A DNA stretch of 64,000 bases, from NCBI RefSeq assembly GCF_022712275.1, contig NZ_JALAGU010000029.1:5402-69401 (forward strand), read 5' to 3'. The notes under the pieces were generated by a model, which did not search any database, was not told the origin of the DNA, and saw only the letters and a program-made list of their open reading frames with translations. Made by a program: the position numbers and the translations under genes. This stretch comes from Corynebacterium sp. Its GTDB lineage: Bacteria > Actinomycetota > Actinomycetes > Mycobacteriales > Mycobacteriaceae. Below, in pieces: positions 49,547 to 58,916 of the stretch; the first letter of the stretch is position 1; each line of letters begins with the position of its first letter.

Positions 49547-50770
49547 TTAGTTGTAGTCGTAGGCGGTTTCGCCGTGGAGCTTGAAGTCGAGGTCGTCCTC
49601 GTCCTCTTCCTCGACCCGGATATGCATCGTCTTGTCCATGACCTTGGCGATGATCCAGGTCATGCCGAAGGAGAAGGTGCAGGTGACGGCGATGGCCGCG
49701 AGTTCACCCCACAGTAGCGAGATGTCCCCGCCGAAGAAGATGCCCCGGATCGGTTCGGCGTTGGTGTATGTCGCCCACCCGAAGAACACCACGAAGAGTG
49801 CGCCCACGATGCCGCCGAGCCCGTGCACGGCCCAGGCGTCCAGCGATTCGTCGATCCCGAGCTTCGTCTTCCAGGTACATGCCCAGGCGACGAATGCTCC
49901 GGCGATGAGTCCGAGAGCCAGCGCACCGAAGGGGTCCACGGCGTCGGCGGCCGGGGTGATGGCGACCAGCCCGGCGATGACCCCGGACGCGAGGCCGAGC
50001 ACGGTGGACTTACCGTGGCGGAACTTCTCGTAGAGCATGAAGCCGAGCATGCCGGTTCCGCCGGCGTACAGGGTGTTCATGATCGTGTACTGGGCGACGT
50101 AGTTCGCGCCGCCGGCGGTGCCGCCGTTGAACCCGAACCAGCCCATCCACAGGATTCCGGCGCCGAGCAGGACCAGGGGCATACTGTGCGGGCGGCTCGC
50201 GGTCTTCTTCCGCGGGCCCAGCACCAGCGCCAGCGCCAGGGCGGCGAAACCCGAGGCCATGTGCACCGCAGTGCCACCGGCGTAGTCGTGGAAGTCGAGG
50301 ACCTCACCCATCCAACCGTCGCCGAACACCCAGTGTCCGAGAGGGAAATAGACGAGGGTGACCCAGACCATCGAGAAGACGATCCAGGCGGAGAACTTCA
50401 TACGCCCGAGTGCGCCGGACGCCACGATGGCCACGGTGATGCAGGCGAACATGGTGTAGAACGCCATGTCCGCGGTGACGGAGAAGCCGCCGTCCACGCC
50501 ACTGTCCTCATTGCCGACGAGCCCGAAGTAGGAGGTCGGGTCGCCGATGACGCCACCGAGCGAGTCGCCGAGCACCAGGCTGTGGCCGAACAGCACGTAG
50601 AGGACCGTGACCGTGCCGAGGGTCGACATGGTCATCGCGAACATGTTGAGGACATTGTTCTTGCCCGACATGCCGCCGTAGAACAGTGCGATTCCGGGAA
50701 ACATGAGGAGGACGACCGTCATGGCCGCCAGGATCCAGGCGACGTCCGCCAATTCCTGTGGATCAATCAT
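49547..50770 (-). CDS. amtB: Ammonium transporter
   Basis: A 407-residue channel with eleven membrane segments: DVAWILAAMTVVLLMFPGIALFYGGMSG at the start, DFHDYAGGTAVHMASGFAALALALVLGPRK with the first pore His, and AWAVHGLGGIVGALFVVFFG with the second. An acidic C-terminal tail is the GlnK-binding region. It moves ammonium under nitrogen limitation. It is the first gene of the amtB-glnK operon. The upstream region holds an ACCGTG-TCCT-CACGGT palindrome; no clear AmtR box was recognised. Confidence 0.95.
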   Translation of the reverse strand: MIDPQELADVAWILAAMTVVLLMFPGIALFYGGMSGKNNVLNMFAMTMSTLGTVTVLYVLFGHSLVLGDSLGGVIGDPTSYFGLVGNEDSGVDGGFSVTADMAFYTMFACITVAIVASGALGRMKFSAWIVFSMVWVTLVYFPLGHWVFGDGWMGEVLDFHDYAGGTAVHMASGFAALALALVLGPRKKTASRPHSMPLVLLGAGILWMGWFGFNGGTAGGANYVAQYTIMNTLYAGGTGMLGFMLYEKFRHGKSTVLGLASGVIAGLVAITPAADAVDPFGALALGLIAGAFVAWACTWKTKLGIDESLDAWAVHGLGGIVGALFVVFFGWATYTNAEPIRGIFFGGDISLLWGELAAIAVTCTFSFGMTWIIAKVMDKTMHIRVEEEDEDDLDFKLHGETAYDYN

Positions 50771-50830
50771 CAGCGCAGGGCTCCATTCGTGACGCGGTCA
50801 TGAGAAACAGCACGGATGCTCGGAATGAAC

Positions 50831-50846
50831 ACCGTGTCCTCACGGT
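50831..50846. promoter_or_regulatory. Palindrome upstream of amtB
   Basis: ACCGTG (50831-50836) and CACGGT (50841-50846) form a 6-bp inverted repeat with a 4-base spacer, about 60 bases upstream of the amtB start. It may be a regulator site or a short hairpin; it does not match the AmtR consensus known to me. Confidence 0.35.
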
Positions 50847-51002
50847 AAACAGCGCTGATGTCGGTCCCGTGTCCCCACTGTAAAAGCAGGGGTCGTGGTG
50901 CCGACCCTCGATGACACGTCCGGTTGCGGGAGGTTACGGCCTGACTACAGGTGGGTTACCCGCATTAACTCCGGTCCCGGTCAATGTCGGCCCTGACCAG
51001 CA

Positions 51003-53165
51003 TCACCCCCGCAGCGCCAGCGCGAAGGGAAGCACTGCCGCCGCACCGGCCTGACGCAGTGCACGTCCCGCCACGGTCATCGCCCACCGCGACCCGATCT
51101 CGGTGTCCACCAGCAGCACGACCTGCCCCTCGACTGCAGCCGCGGTCTCCGGGGGCACCGTGAATGCTCCGGCGAGGTTCTTCACCCGGAAGGCGCTGTT
51201 GACGTCGGGAGTCCCCGGATCGCGGGTGAGTTCCAGCGACCCGGCGTCCACCATCCGCCCGATCGACGCGAGGCCGGACGCCAGGTCGCCCGTCGTCGTC
51301 GGCCGCGTCACGGAGGGCATCCCGACGACCACGGAAGGACGCTCATCCCAGCCCCACTCCTTTAGAACCTGGACACACCAGTCGGCGATGTTCTTCGGCA
51401 CCGGCACGTCCTCGGCCCCCTCGGCGAGGAAGGTCCGCAGCACCTGGCCGGCGCCGAGATCGGTGAGGCGGGCGATGGCGCGTCCCTCCGCGACCCGCTC
51501 GTCGGTCGGGATCTTCCCCTTGAGCTGCACGCCGACCTTCTCCATGCCGGAGGGCCACTGGCTCCGTGGGTCGACAGGCACACCGATCCCGGAGAGCACC
51601 TTACGCGCCCCGGACTCGTTGTCGGCGCTGACGGTGGCGTCCCACCAGACCCCGGCACAGACATCGCAGCGTCCGCAGTCATGGGCGGTCGGGTCATCGA
51701 GAGCCTCGGCGAGGAAGCGCATCCGGCACATCTGACCTGCCTCGTAGTCCAGCATCGCCTGTGCCTCACGCTTCCGGGCCTCGGCGACAGCGTCGTAGCG
51801 TGGCGTGTCATAGGACCAGGGTGCGCCGGTGGTGACGAAGCCGGAGCCGGCCCGGTCCACCGCGCCGTCTACCTGCAGGGTCTTGAGCAGCAGGGTCAGC
51901 TTCGTGCGCTTGATACCGACCAGAGGTTCCAGCGCGGGGACGGACAGGGGAGTGGGGGAGTCCGTCAGGGCACCCAGTACTGCCAGTGCGTCCTCCTCCT
52001 CGGGCATGGAGGCGGTGGCGAAGTACTCCCAGATGTCCGGGTCCTCGTCGCCGGGCAGCAGCAGGACGTCCGCGGACTCCGTGGCACGACCGGCGCGTCC
52101 GACCTGCTGGTAGTACGCCACGGCGGAGCTCGGCGCGCCGAGGTGCACCACGAACCCCAGGTCAGGTTTGTCGAAACCCATACCCAGCGCGCTGGTCGCC
52201 ACCAGCGCCTTGAGACTGTTGTCCTTGAGCGCCTGCTCCAGACGGGCGCGGTCCTCGGCGTCGGTGCGTCCGGTGTAGGCGGCGACATCCCGGCCGGCTT
52301 CCCTGAGCGCGCGGGTCGTGTCCTCGGCGGCAGAGACTGTGAGGCAGTAGATGATGCCCGAACCGGTGAAGTCCCCCAGGTGCTGGACCAGCCAACCGAT
52401 CCGGTGCCCGGGGGAGGAAGTGGGAGCGACACCCAGGCGCAGCGAATCACGGGAGAGCGCGCCACGGATGACAGCGGTGTCCGCTCCGAGCTGGGCGGCG
52501 ACATCGTCGACGACGCGGCTGTTCGCCGTCGCCGTCGTCGCCAGCACCGGCAGGTCACCGGGCAGGGACACCAGCAGTGCGCCGATCCGACGGTAGTCGG
52601 GGCGGAAGTCATGGCCCCAGTCGGAGATGCAGTGGGCCTCGTCGACGACGACCATGCCGACCCCGGCGCCGGAACCGGTGGCGCCCAGCAGAGGATCGAG
52701 GACGCGCTCCCGGAACTTCGGGTTGGTCAGTCGCTCCGGGGAGATGAGCAGTACGTCGAGGCGTCCTTCCCGGAGGGCGGTGAGGACGTCATCCCACTCG
52801 GTGACATTGGCGGAGTTGATCGTCGCCGCGTGGACCCCGGCGCGTTCGGCGGCGGCGACCTGGTCGCGCATCAGGGCAAGCAGCGGGGAGATGATGAGCG
52901 TCGGACCGGCGCTGCCGCCTGTGCCGCCTGAGCCTTCCCGGATCAGCCGGGCGGCGACGAAGTACACCGCCGACTTGCCCCAGCCGGTGCGTTGGACGAC
53001 GAGAACCCGTTTCCGGTCACTGACCAGTGCCTTGATGGCGTCGAACTGGCCGTCGCGGAAGTCGGCGTCCGGGCGTCCGGTGAGTTCGCGGAGGATCTCC
53101 GTGGCGCGGGTACGGAGGTCGGTGGTGGGGGCGGCGGGAGAAGCGGCGGCGTCGGTCGGGCTCAT
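51003..53165 (-). CDS. recQ: RecQ-family DNA helicase with C-terminal phosphoribosyltransferase-like tail
   Basis: 720 residues from ATG 53165. Motif I is VQRTGWGKSAVYF, motif II VVVDEAHCISDWGHDFRPDYRRIG, and motif VI YYQQVGRAGRATESADVLLLPGDED. Zn-binding cysteines follow (CRMRFLAEALDDPTAHDCGRCDVC). The last 120 residues (EGQVVLLVDTEIGSRWAMTVAGRALRQAGAAAVLPFALALRG) resemble the PRPP-binding motif of ComF-type proteins, a fusion known in Actinobacteria. It unwinds recombination or replication intermediates. It is monocistronic. Confidence 0.9.
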   Translation of the reverse strand: MSPTDAAASPAAPTTDLRTRATEILRELTGRPDADFRDGQFDAIKALVSDRKRVLVVQRTGWGKSAVYFVAARLIREGSGGTGGSAGPTLIISPLLALMRDQVAAAERAGVHAATINSANVTEWDDVLTALREGRLDVLLISPERLTNPKFRERVLDPLLGATGSGAGVGMVVVDEAHCISDWGHDFRPDYRRIGALLVSLPGDLPVLATTATANSRVVDDVAAQLGADTAVIRGALSRDSLRLGVAPTSSPGHRIGWLVQHLGDFTGSGIIYCLTVSAAEDTTRALREAGRDVAAYTGRTDAEDRARLEQALKDNSLKALVATSALGMGFDKPDLGFVVHLGAPSSAVAYYQQVGRAGRATESADVLLLPGDEDPDIWEYFATASMPEEEDALAVLGALTDSPTPLSVPALEPLVGIKRTKLTLLLKTLQVDGAVDRAGSGFVTTGAPWSYDTPRYDAVAEARKREAQAMLDYEAGQMCRMRFLAEALDDPTAHDCGRCDVCAGVWWDATVSADNESGARKVLSGIGVPVDPRSQWPSGMEKVGVQLKGKIPTDERVAEGRAIARLTDLGAGQVLRTFLAEGAEDVPVPKNIADWCVQVLKEWGWDERPSVVVGMPSVTRPTTTGDLASGLASIGRMVDAGSLELTRDPGTPDVNSAFRVKNLAGAFTVPPETAAAVEGQVVLLVDTEIGSRWAMTVAGRALRQAGAAAVLPFALALRG

Positions 53166-53317
53166 GCGCCCCACCCTAGAGGAGTGACCGGACAGCTTAG
53201 GGCCGGTCGTCTGCCGGTCCCTGTGCCGTCGCCGTTCACCCCGGATACATCACAGGCCGTGTCGGTATGATGTCCCGAAAGGGGCATGCCGTGTGATGTA
53301 TGCCCGTTGAACGGCGG

Positions 53318-53467
53318 TCAGGGATGGCCCATGGTGGGGGTGTGCAGTCCCTTCGGTATCCGGACCAGCAGGACGCCGGTCGCAATCAGGGCGAAGACGA
53401 CGCCACCACCGATGACGATCATCATGTAGCCGACACCCCACAGGCCGGTGTCGTCATAGTCCGCCAT
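53318..53467 (-). CDS. 49-residue single-span membrane protein
   Basis: A minus-strand ORF from ATG 53467 to TGA 53318 encodes an acidic start (MADYDDTGLWG), one membrane segment (GYMMIVIGGGVVFALIATGVLLV) and a short basic tail. Small proteins of this shape (MMIVIGGGVVFA) are common in Actinobacteria next to regulators or metal proteins. Upstream it has no clear ribosome-binding site. Function unknown; it lies divergent from the truncated methyltransferase. Confidence 0.55.
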   Translation of the reverse strand: MADYDDTGLWGVGYMMIVIGGGVVFALIATGVLLVRIPKGLHTPTMGHP

Positions 53468-53500
53468 CAGGATGCCGCGCGCGGATCAGGGGCACCTGGC

Positions 53501-53950
53501 ATGAGTGGAACCTCGAAGACAGCACCCTCACCACTCGACGACCGGGCCCGCGAGGTCGTCGAGCGGCTCCACGCGCAGAACCGGCACCAGTTCGTCCGCA
53601 GCTTCTTTCCACTGGTCCGTGAGATGGCGAAGGCGAAGTCCGGCACCGGGAACCGGGACCACACCCGGACCGACTCCGGCAAGGAGATGCTCGCCGACAA
53701 GATGGTGGCCCTCGACCCGGAGAAGGCGGCGCTGTGTCACCTGCTGTGCCGCAGTCTCCGGGCACGTACCGTCGTCGATATCAGGACACCGTTCGGGGTG
53801 GCCACAGCAGGTTTCCCGAGGTGTTCATGGTGCTCACGCTACCTGTCTCTCACCTCCGGCGAGTGGCCTCGGGACCGGGTGGGCCGTGCAGCACCGGTCG
53901 GGGAGTCCTACTCTCGGGAAGTGATCGATATTCACTGTCCAGGGAGCTGA
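53501..53950 (+). pseudogene. Truncated class I O-methyltransferase
   Basis: Residues 1-105 are methyltransferase-like: QFVRSFFPLVREMAKAKSGTG, then DSGKEMLADKMVALDPEKAALCHLLCRSLRARTVVDIRTPFGVATA. This is the segment leading into the SAM-binding loop, where GTSFGVST is expected; the first Gly is Arg. After it the frame reads GFPRCSWCSRYL..., unlike the family, and stops at 53950. The rest of the methyltransferase is missing, so this is a remnant joined to unrelated sequence. Confidence 0.6.
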
Positions 53951-53956
53951 CCGCTG

Positions 53957-56644
53957 ATGACCGCACCCGTCTGGCACACCACCGGCGTCCAGGAGGTCAG
54001 AGCTGCTCTCGACCTACCTGACCCCGCAACAGGAACCATCACTGACACCGGCCTGACCTCGGCGGACGCCGCCGCCCGGCTGGAAAGCCACGGTCCCAAC
54101 AAGCTCCGGGAGAACACCGCCGACCCCTGGTACGTCGTCCTCGGCCGGCAGATGGCGTCCCCGATGGTCGTCTTCCTCTTCCTCGCCGGCATCGTCACCC
54201 TCATCCAACAGGAATGGTTCGAGGCGGCGGTGATCTTCCTCGTTGTCGTGCTGAACTCCTCGATCGGCTACTGGCAGGCCCGCAAGGCGGAGAAGGATGT
54301 CGCCGCGCTGGCGAAACTCTCCACACCCGAGGCCACCGTCGTCCGTGACGGTGTGGTTGCCGACATTCCCGCCACCGACCTCGTCCCCGGCGACACGGTC
54401 CGCCTCGAATCCGGCGACATGGTGCCCGCCGACCTGCGGATCGTGGCGTCCAACGGACTGCGCGTCGACGAATCGATGCTCACCGGTGAGGTCCTGCCGA
54501 CCACGAAGCGCGCCGAGGTCTCCGACCACGGCGTCGATCTGGCGGTGGACGCCCCACTCGGCGACCGCGTCACCATGGGCTACTCCGGCACGCTCGTCGT
54601 CTCCGGTCGCGCCAGCGGCCTGGTCGTCGCCACCGGTCACGACACCGAACTCGGCTCCATCGCCGACCTCGTCCAGACCGACAGCGGGAAGACCCCGTTG
54701 CAGATCCTCACCGACCGGCTCGAGAAGACCATCGCCGCACTGCTGGTCGTCGTCGGCGTCGCGGTGTTCGTCGCCAACCTCATCCTCGGCACCGGCCTGG
54801 GGGACGCCTTCCGCTCCACCGTCGCGCTGATCGTCTCCTCGATGCCGGAGGCACTGCCGGTCGTCCTGTCTGTCGCGATGGGTGTGGGGGTGTCCCGTAT
54901 GGCGGCCCGCAATGCGGTGGTACGCCATCTGCCCAGCGTGGAAACCCTCGGTTCCACGACCGTCATCGGTTCGGACAAGACCGGCACGCTCACCGTCAAC
55001 CGGATGACCGTGGAGACCGTGTGGACACCCACCGGTCTCGACGAGACCCCGTCGCTGCGTACCGGTGCGTTGACCAATGACGCCACCGCCCACCCCGACG
55101 GCGACACGCTCATCGGGGACGCCGTGGATGTCGCCATGGCCACCGCCGCACTCGAGCGGGGTGCCGTCACCGCTGCCGAGCGCAGTGCGGCGCCGGAGGC
55201 AGACATGCCCTATGAACCCGAGCACGCCTATTCACAGACGCTGCGTCGGGAGACCGGGGAGGACGGTACGGACCGCCGTGTACTCCACGTCAAGGGTGCA
55301 CCGGAGGTCGTGGCATCCTTCTGCCGGGGGATGGGTGAGTGCGGCGTCCTCCATGAGGCGATGGAGGAGGCCAACCGCGCGATGGCCGCCGATGGGCTGC
55401 GCGTCATCGCCACCGCGTCCCGCGTCCTCGGGGACGATGAAGTCCCGGACGCCACGAAGGCACTCGATACCCCGCATGACCTGCAGTTCACCGGGCTGCA
55501 GGGGATGATGGACCCGCCGCGTGAGGGCGTGCGCGAGGCGATCGGGCAGTGTCGGTCGGCCGGCATCCATGTCATGATGATCACCGGTGACCACCCCGTC
55601 ACCGCCGTCGCGATCGGCAAGCGGCTCGGGCTGGGACGTCCCGGCGATGAGCCGGTCACCGGCCGCGACCTGGCCGGGCTGGATGACGCCCAACTGCGCG
55701 AACGGCTCAAGCACACCAGCGTCGCCGCGCGGATGAGTCCGCAGGACAAGCTGCGGATCGTCAAGCTACTCAAGGCTGACGGGGAGACCGTCGCCGTCAC
55801 CGGTGACGGCGTCAATGACGCCCCGGCGCTCAAGGCGGCGTCCATCGGAGTGGCGATGGGGGATTCCGGTACCGATGTCGCCCGGGAATCCGCCGACGTG
55901 GTCCTCACCGACGACAACTTCGTCACCATCGTCGACGCCGTGCGCCTCGGCCGGGTGACGTTCTCCTCGATCCGCAAGGCCACCTTCTTCCTCATCTCGA
56001 ACGGCCTGGCACTCATGACTGCGGTGGTGGTGAACACCTTCACCGAGCTGCCGCTGATATTCCTGCCGGTGATGCTGCTGTTCATGAATATCGTCACCAA
56101 CGGCATCCAGGACATCGCCCTGTCCTTCGAGAAAGGCGAGGGTGACGAGCTCGACCAGAAGCCCCGGTCGAAGGATGAAGGCGTGCTCGACACCCACATG
56201 TGGATGCGGTCGGTCATCACGGGGCTGTGGATGGGCATCGGAACACTGCTGGTCTACCGGGTCGCCCACGACCAGGGGCTGCCGCTGGAGGAATGCCGCA
56301 CACTGGCTCTGATCACCATGGTGATGTTCAACTTCTTCCAGGTGTTCAGTGCCCGTGCGCTGCACATCTCCGCCTTCGCGGTGAACCCGCTGGGCAACCC
56401 GCTGCTGCTTGGCTCCGCACTGTTGGCGCTGGTGCTGCAGTGGGTGTGCACCGCGTGGACACCGGCCGCCGACCTCATCGGCCTGACCGCGCTGACGTGG
56501 GAGCAGTGGCTCATGTGCACGGGCATCGGGGTTACGGTGTTGTTGATCGTCGAAGCAGAGAAACTCGTGGTGAGGTGGATGGAATGGCGGAACACACGGC
56601 ACATGAGGAGCACGGCGGCCGTCGGACGGACATCTGCGTCATAG
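53957..56644 (+). CDS. Cation-transporting P-type ATPase (P2/HAD-IC type)
   Basis: An 895-residue ATPase. An N-terminal cation ATPase domain (TDTGLTSADAAARLESHGPNKLREN) leads to an actuator motif DESMLTGEVLP, the TM4 motif SSMPEALPVVLSVAMGVG and the phosphorylation site GSDKTGTLT (Asp340). The hinge GDGVNDAPALKAASIG is followed by C-terminal TM segments with NIVTNGIQDIALSFEKGE. PEALP and the TM6 sequence place it in the P2A-like bacterial group; Ca, Na/K or Mg are possible substrates and cannot be told apart here. The next gene overlaps its 3' end by 61 bases. Confidence 0.9.
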   Translation: MTAPVWHTTGVQEVRAALDLPDPATGTITDTGLTSADAAARLESHGPNKLRENTADPWYVVLGRQMASPMVVFLFLAGIVTLIQQEWFEAAVIFLVVVLNSSIGYWQARKAEKDVAALAKLSTPEATVVRDGVVADIPATDLVPGDTVRLESGDMVPADLRIVASNGLRVDESMLTGEVLPTTKRAEVSDHGVDLAVDAPLGDRVTMGYSGTLVVSGRASGLVVATGHDTELGSIADLVQTDSGKTPLQILTDRLEKTIAALLVVVGVAVFVANLILGTGLGDAFRSTVALIVSSMPEALPVVLSVAMGVGVSRMAARNAVVRHLPSVETLGSTTVIGSDKTGTLTVNRMTVETVWTPTGLDETPSLRTGALTNDATAHPDGDTLIGDAVDVAMATAALERGAVTAAERSAAPEADMPYEPEHAYSQTLRRETGEDGTDRRVLHVKGAPEVVASFCRGMGECGVLHEAMEEANRAMAADGLRVIATASRVLGDDEVPDATKALDTPHDLQFTGLQGMMDPPREGVREAIGQCRSAGIHVMMITGDHPVTAVAIGKRLGLGRPGDEPVTGRDLAGLDDAQLRERLKHTSVAARMSPQDKLRIVKLLKADGETVAVTGDGVNDAPALKAASIGVAMGDSGTDVARESADVVLTDDNFVTIVDAVRLGRVTFSSIRKATFFLISNGLALMTAVVVNTFTELPLIFLPVMLLFMNIVTNGIQDIALSFEKGEGDELDQKPRSKDEGVLDTHMWMRSVITGLWMGIGTLLVYRVAHDQGLPLEECRTLALITMVMFNFFQVFSARALHISAFAVNPLGNPLLLGSALLALVLQWVCTAWTPAADLIGLTALTWEQWLMCTGIGVTVLLIVEAEKLVVRWMEWRNTRHMRSTAAVGRTSAS

Positions 56645-57798
56645 GTGCGGGCGTCCTCGGTCTGACGGCGGCACGTGAGCTGGCGTCCCGCGGTCATTCG
56701 GTGACCCTGCTGGACGCCGAGGCGCCGTTCGCCGGGGCGAGTCACCGGTCATTCGCGTGGATCAACGCGAACAACAAGCCACCGCACGCCTACCACCGGC
56801 TCAACGCGCTGGGCATGGAGGAGCACGACCGGCTGCAGGCGGAGCTGGGCGGGGACTGGTTCCACCGCTCGGGCTCGGTGCTTGCGTCGTCCGTCGGGAC
56901 GCCGGAACAGCGCGCGGAATTCCTCGTCGACCGGCTCGACCGGCTGCACGCCGAGCATTACCCGGTCCAGCAGGTGGGACGCGATGACCTGACCGACCTG
57001 GAACCGGTCGTGGACTGGACACACCTGCTGCCCGAGGGTGGGGAGGCGCTGTTCTTCCCCGAGGAGGGATACCTGGACGCCGACCTCTTCGCCGCCGGGC
57101 TGCTGGGCGACCTGGCCGGACGTCGGGTGACGGTGCAGCAGGGGAGGGTGACGCATCTGGCCTCGGACGCGGTAAGCGCCCGTGTCCTGCTGGACACCGG
57201 GGTCGAGCTTACGCCGGACGCCGTGGTCGTCGCCGCCGGTGCCGGTTCGCGGGCCCTCGGACTTCCGGTCGCTGATCTCGCGGCCCCGGAGGGGCCCACC
57301 GAGCGGACCCACAGTTTCCTGGGGCTGAGTGCACCGACCGATGTGCCGCTGGGCCGGGTGGTCATCACGGACGTGATCAACGTGCGGCCCCGCCATGACG
57401 GACGCCTGTGGGTGCAGCTGCCGGGTGTGGAGCACCGGGTCTCCGAGGCGGTGGACGCGTCCTCGCGGGACGCCGTGTGTGATGAGGTACGCCACCTCAT
57501 GGAGATCGAGCTGGAGACGATCCTGGGTACTCCGGTGCCGGTGCCGACGGTGCACCTGTCCGGACGCAGTCTGCCGGAGGACGGCTTCCCGCTCGTCGGA
57601 TTCACCGACACCCCGCGCCGGATCTACGCACTGGTCGCGCATTCGGGGATGACGCTGTCCGCACTGCTCGGTCGCCTGGTCGCCGAGGAGATCAGTGGTG
57701 GACCCGGGGAAGCGGCCGAGCTGCTGGCGTCCTTCCGCCCGGACCGTCCGGCGGCCGCGGAACCCGCCCCGTCCACCCCCTTCATCGGGCGGCAGTAG
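56584..57798 (+). CDS. FAD-dependent oxidoreductase (DAO family)
   Basis: About 404 residues, with an N-terminal dinucleotide-binding motif (DICVIGAGVLGLTAARELASRGHSVTLLDAE, residues 16-46) and the DAO-family C-terminal motif (GRSLPEDGFPLVGFTDTPRRIYALVAHSGMTLSALLGRLVAEEI). SFAWINANNKPP is near the active site. It probably oxidises an amine or amino acid. The start chosen is ATG 56584, which overlaps the ATPase gene by 61 bases; a nearer start would leave the glycine-rich loop too close to the N-terminus. Confidence 0.85.
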   Translation: MAEHTAHEEHGGRRTDICVIGAGVLGLTAARELASRGHSVTLLDAEAPFAGASHRSFAWINANNKPPHAYHRLNALGMEEHDRLQAELGGDWFHRSGSVLASSVGTPEQRAEFLVDRLDRLHAEHYPVQQVGRDDLTDLEPVVDWTHLLPEGGEALFFPEEGYLDADLFAAGLLGDLAGRRVTVQQGRVTHLASDAVSARVLLDTGVELTPDAVVVAAGAGSRALGLPVADLAAPEGPTERTHSFLGLSAPTDVPLGRVVITDVINVRPRHDGRLWVQLPGVEHRVSEAVDASSRDAVCDEVRHLMEIELETILGTPVPVPTVHLSGRSLPEDGFPLVGFTDTPRRIYALVAHSGMTLSALLGRLVAEEISGGPGEAAELLASFRPDRPAAAEPAPSTPFIGRQ

Positions 57799-57842
57799 GC
57801 CGGGCACTGCAGGTGCGGCGGGCGTGGACGCACAATGGAGGC

Positions 57843-58916
57843 ATGACCACCACCATCCCCACCACCATGCACGCCTGGCAGGTCACCACACCCGGCCCGG
57901 TCGACGGGGCCTATGCACCCTTGGAACTCGTCGAGAAGCCGGTGCCGGAGCCTGGCCCCGGTGAGCTTCTCGTCCACGTCCACACCTGCGGGGTGTGCCG
58001 GACCGACCTGCACGTCACAGAGGGGGACCTTGATGTGCACCATCCCCATGTCACGCCCGGCCACGAGATCGTCGGGTCGGTGACTGCTCTCGGTGAGGGG
58101 GTTGATGCGTCCTGGCAGGACGCCAGGGTCGGCGTAGCCTGGCTGCGCTCGACCTGCGGGGAGTGCCGTTGGTGCCGGTCAGGGCGCGAGAACCTCTGCC
58201 CGAACTCGACCTACACCGGGTGGGACGCCGACGGTGGATATGCCGGGTACACGGTGGTGCCCGCCGACTTCGCGTACCGGCTTCCGGACTCCGGTCAGGA
58301 CGCTGCGTCCGATGTGGCGTCCGATGCCGCACTGTCCCCCATGCTCTGCGCGGGCATCATCGGGTACCACGCCCTGCAGCGCGCCGGGCTGCCCGAATCC
58401 ACCCCGGACAACCCCGCCCGGCTCGGACTCTACGGCTTCGGCGGATCGGCCCACCTGTGCGCCCAGCTCGCGCTGTCCTCCGGAGCCCGCGTCCACGTCC
58501 TGACCAGGGACAAGGCTGCACAGGAACTGGCGCTGTCACTGGGCTGCGCTTCGGCGGCCGGCGCCTACGACATGCCGCCGGAGCCGTTGGATGCCGCGGT
58601 ACTCTTCGCCCCGGTCGGGGACATCGTCCCACCGGCCATGCGCGCGCTGGACCGGGGTGGCGTCCTGTCGATCGCCGGGATCCACCTCTCGGACACCCCA
58701 CCGCTGAACTACGAGAACGAGCTCTTCTACGAAAAGGAGATCCGCTCGGTCACCTCGAACACGCGTGCCCAGGGCCGTGAGTTCCTGTCACTGGTGGCGG
58801 AACACGGGGTGCACGCGACGACGCACGAGTACCCGATGAGCGATGCGTTGACTGCCCTGCAGGACCTCAGGGCAGGACGCTTCGACGGGGCGGCGGTGCT
58901 GGTCAATGACTTCTGA
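57843..58916 (+). CDS. Zinc-dependent alcohol dehydrogenase
   Basis: A 357-residue MDR-family enzyme. The N-domain has catalytic zinc ligands in HTCGVCRTDLHVTEGDL and TPGHEIVG, and the structural zinc cluster CGECRWCRSGRENLC. The coenzyme domain has a modified glycine loop (GLYGFGGSAHLCAQLALSSGARVHVLTRD), with GFGGSA typical of the AdhA/CAD subgroup. It oxidises alcohols or reduces aldehydes with NAD(P). ATG 57843 follows ATGGAGG. It is followed with an 11-base overlap by the CHY zinc-finger gene. Confidence 0.92.
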   Translation: MTTTIPTTMHAWQVTTPGPVDGAYAPLELVEKPVPEPGPGELLVHVHTCGVCRTDLHVTEGDLDVHHPHVTPGHEIVGSVTALGEGVDASWQDARVGVAWLRSTCGECRWCRSGRENLCPNSTYTGWDADGGYAGYTVVPADFAYRLPDSGQDAASDVASDAALSPMLCAGIIGYHALQRAGLPESTPDNPARLGLYGFGGSAHLCAQLALSSGARVHVLTRDKAAQELALSLGCASAAGAYDMPPEPLDAAVLFAPVGDIVPPAMRALDRGGVLSIAGIHLSDTPPLNYENELFYEKEIRSVTSNTRAQGREFLSLVAEHGVHATTHEYPMSDALTALQDLRAGRFDGAAVLVNDF

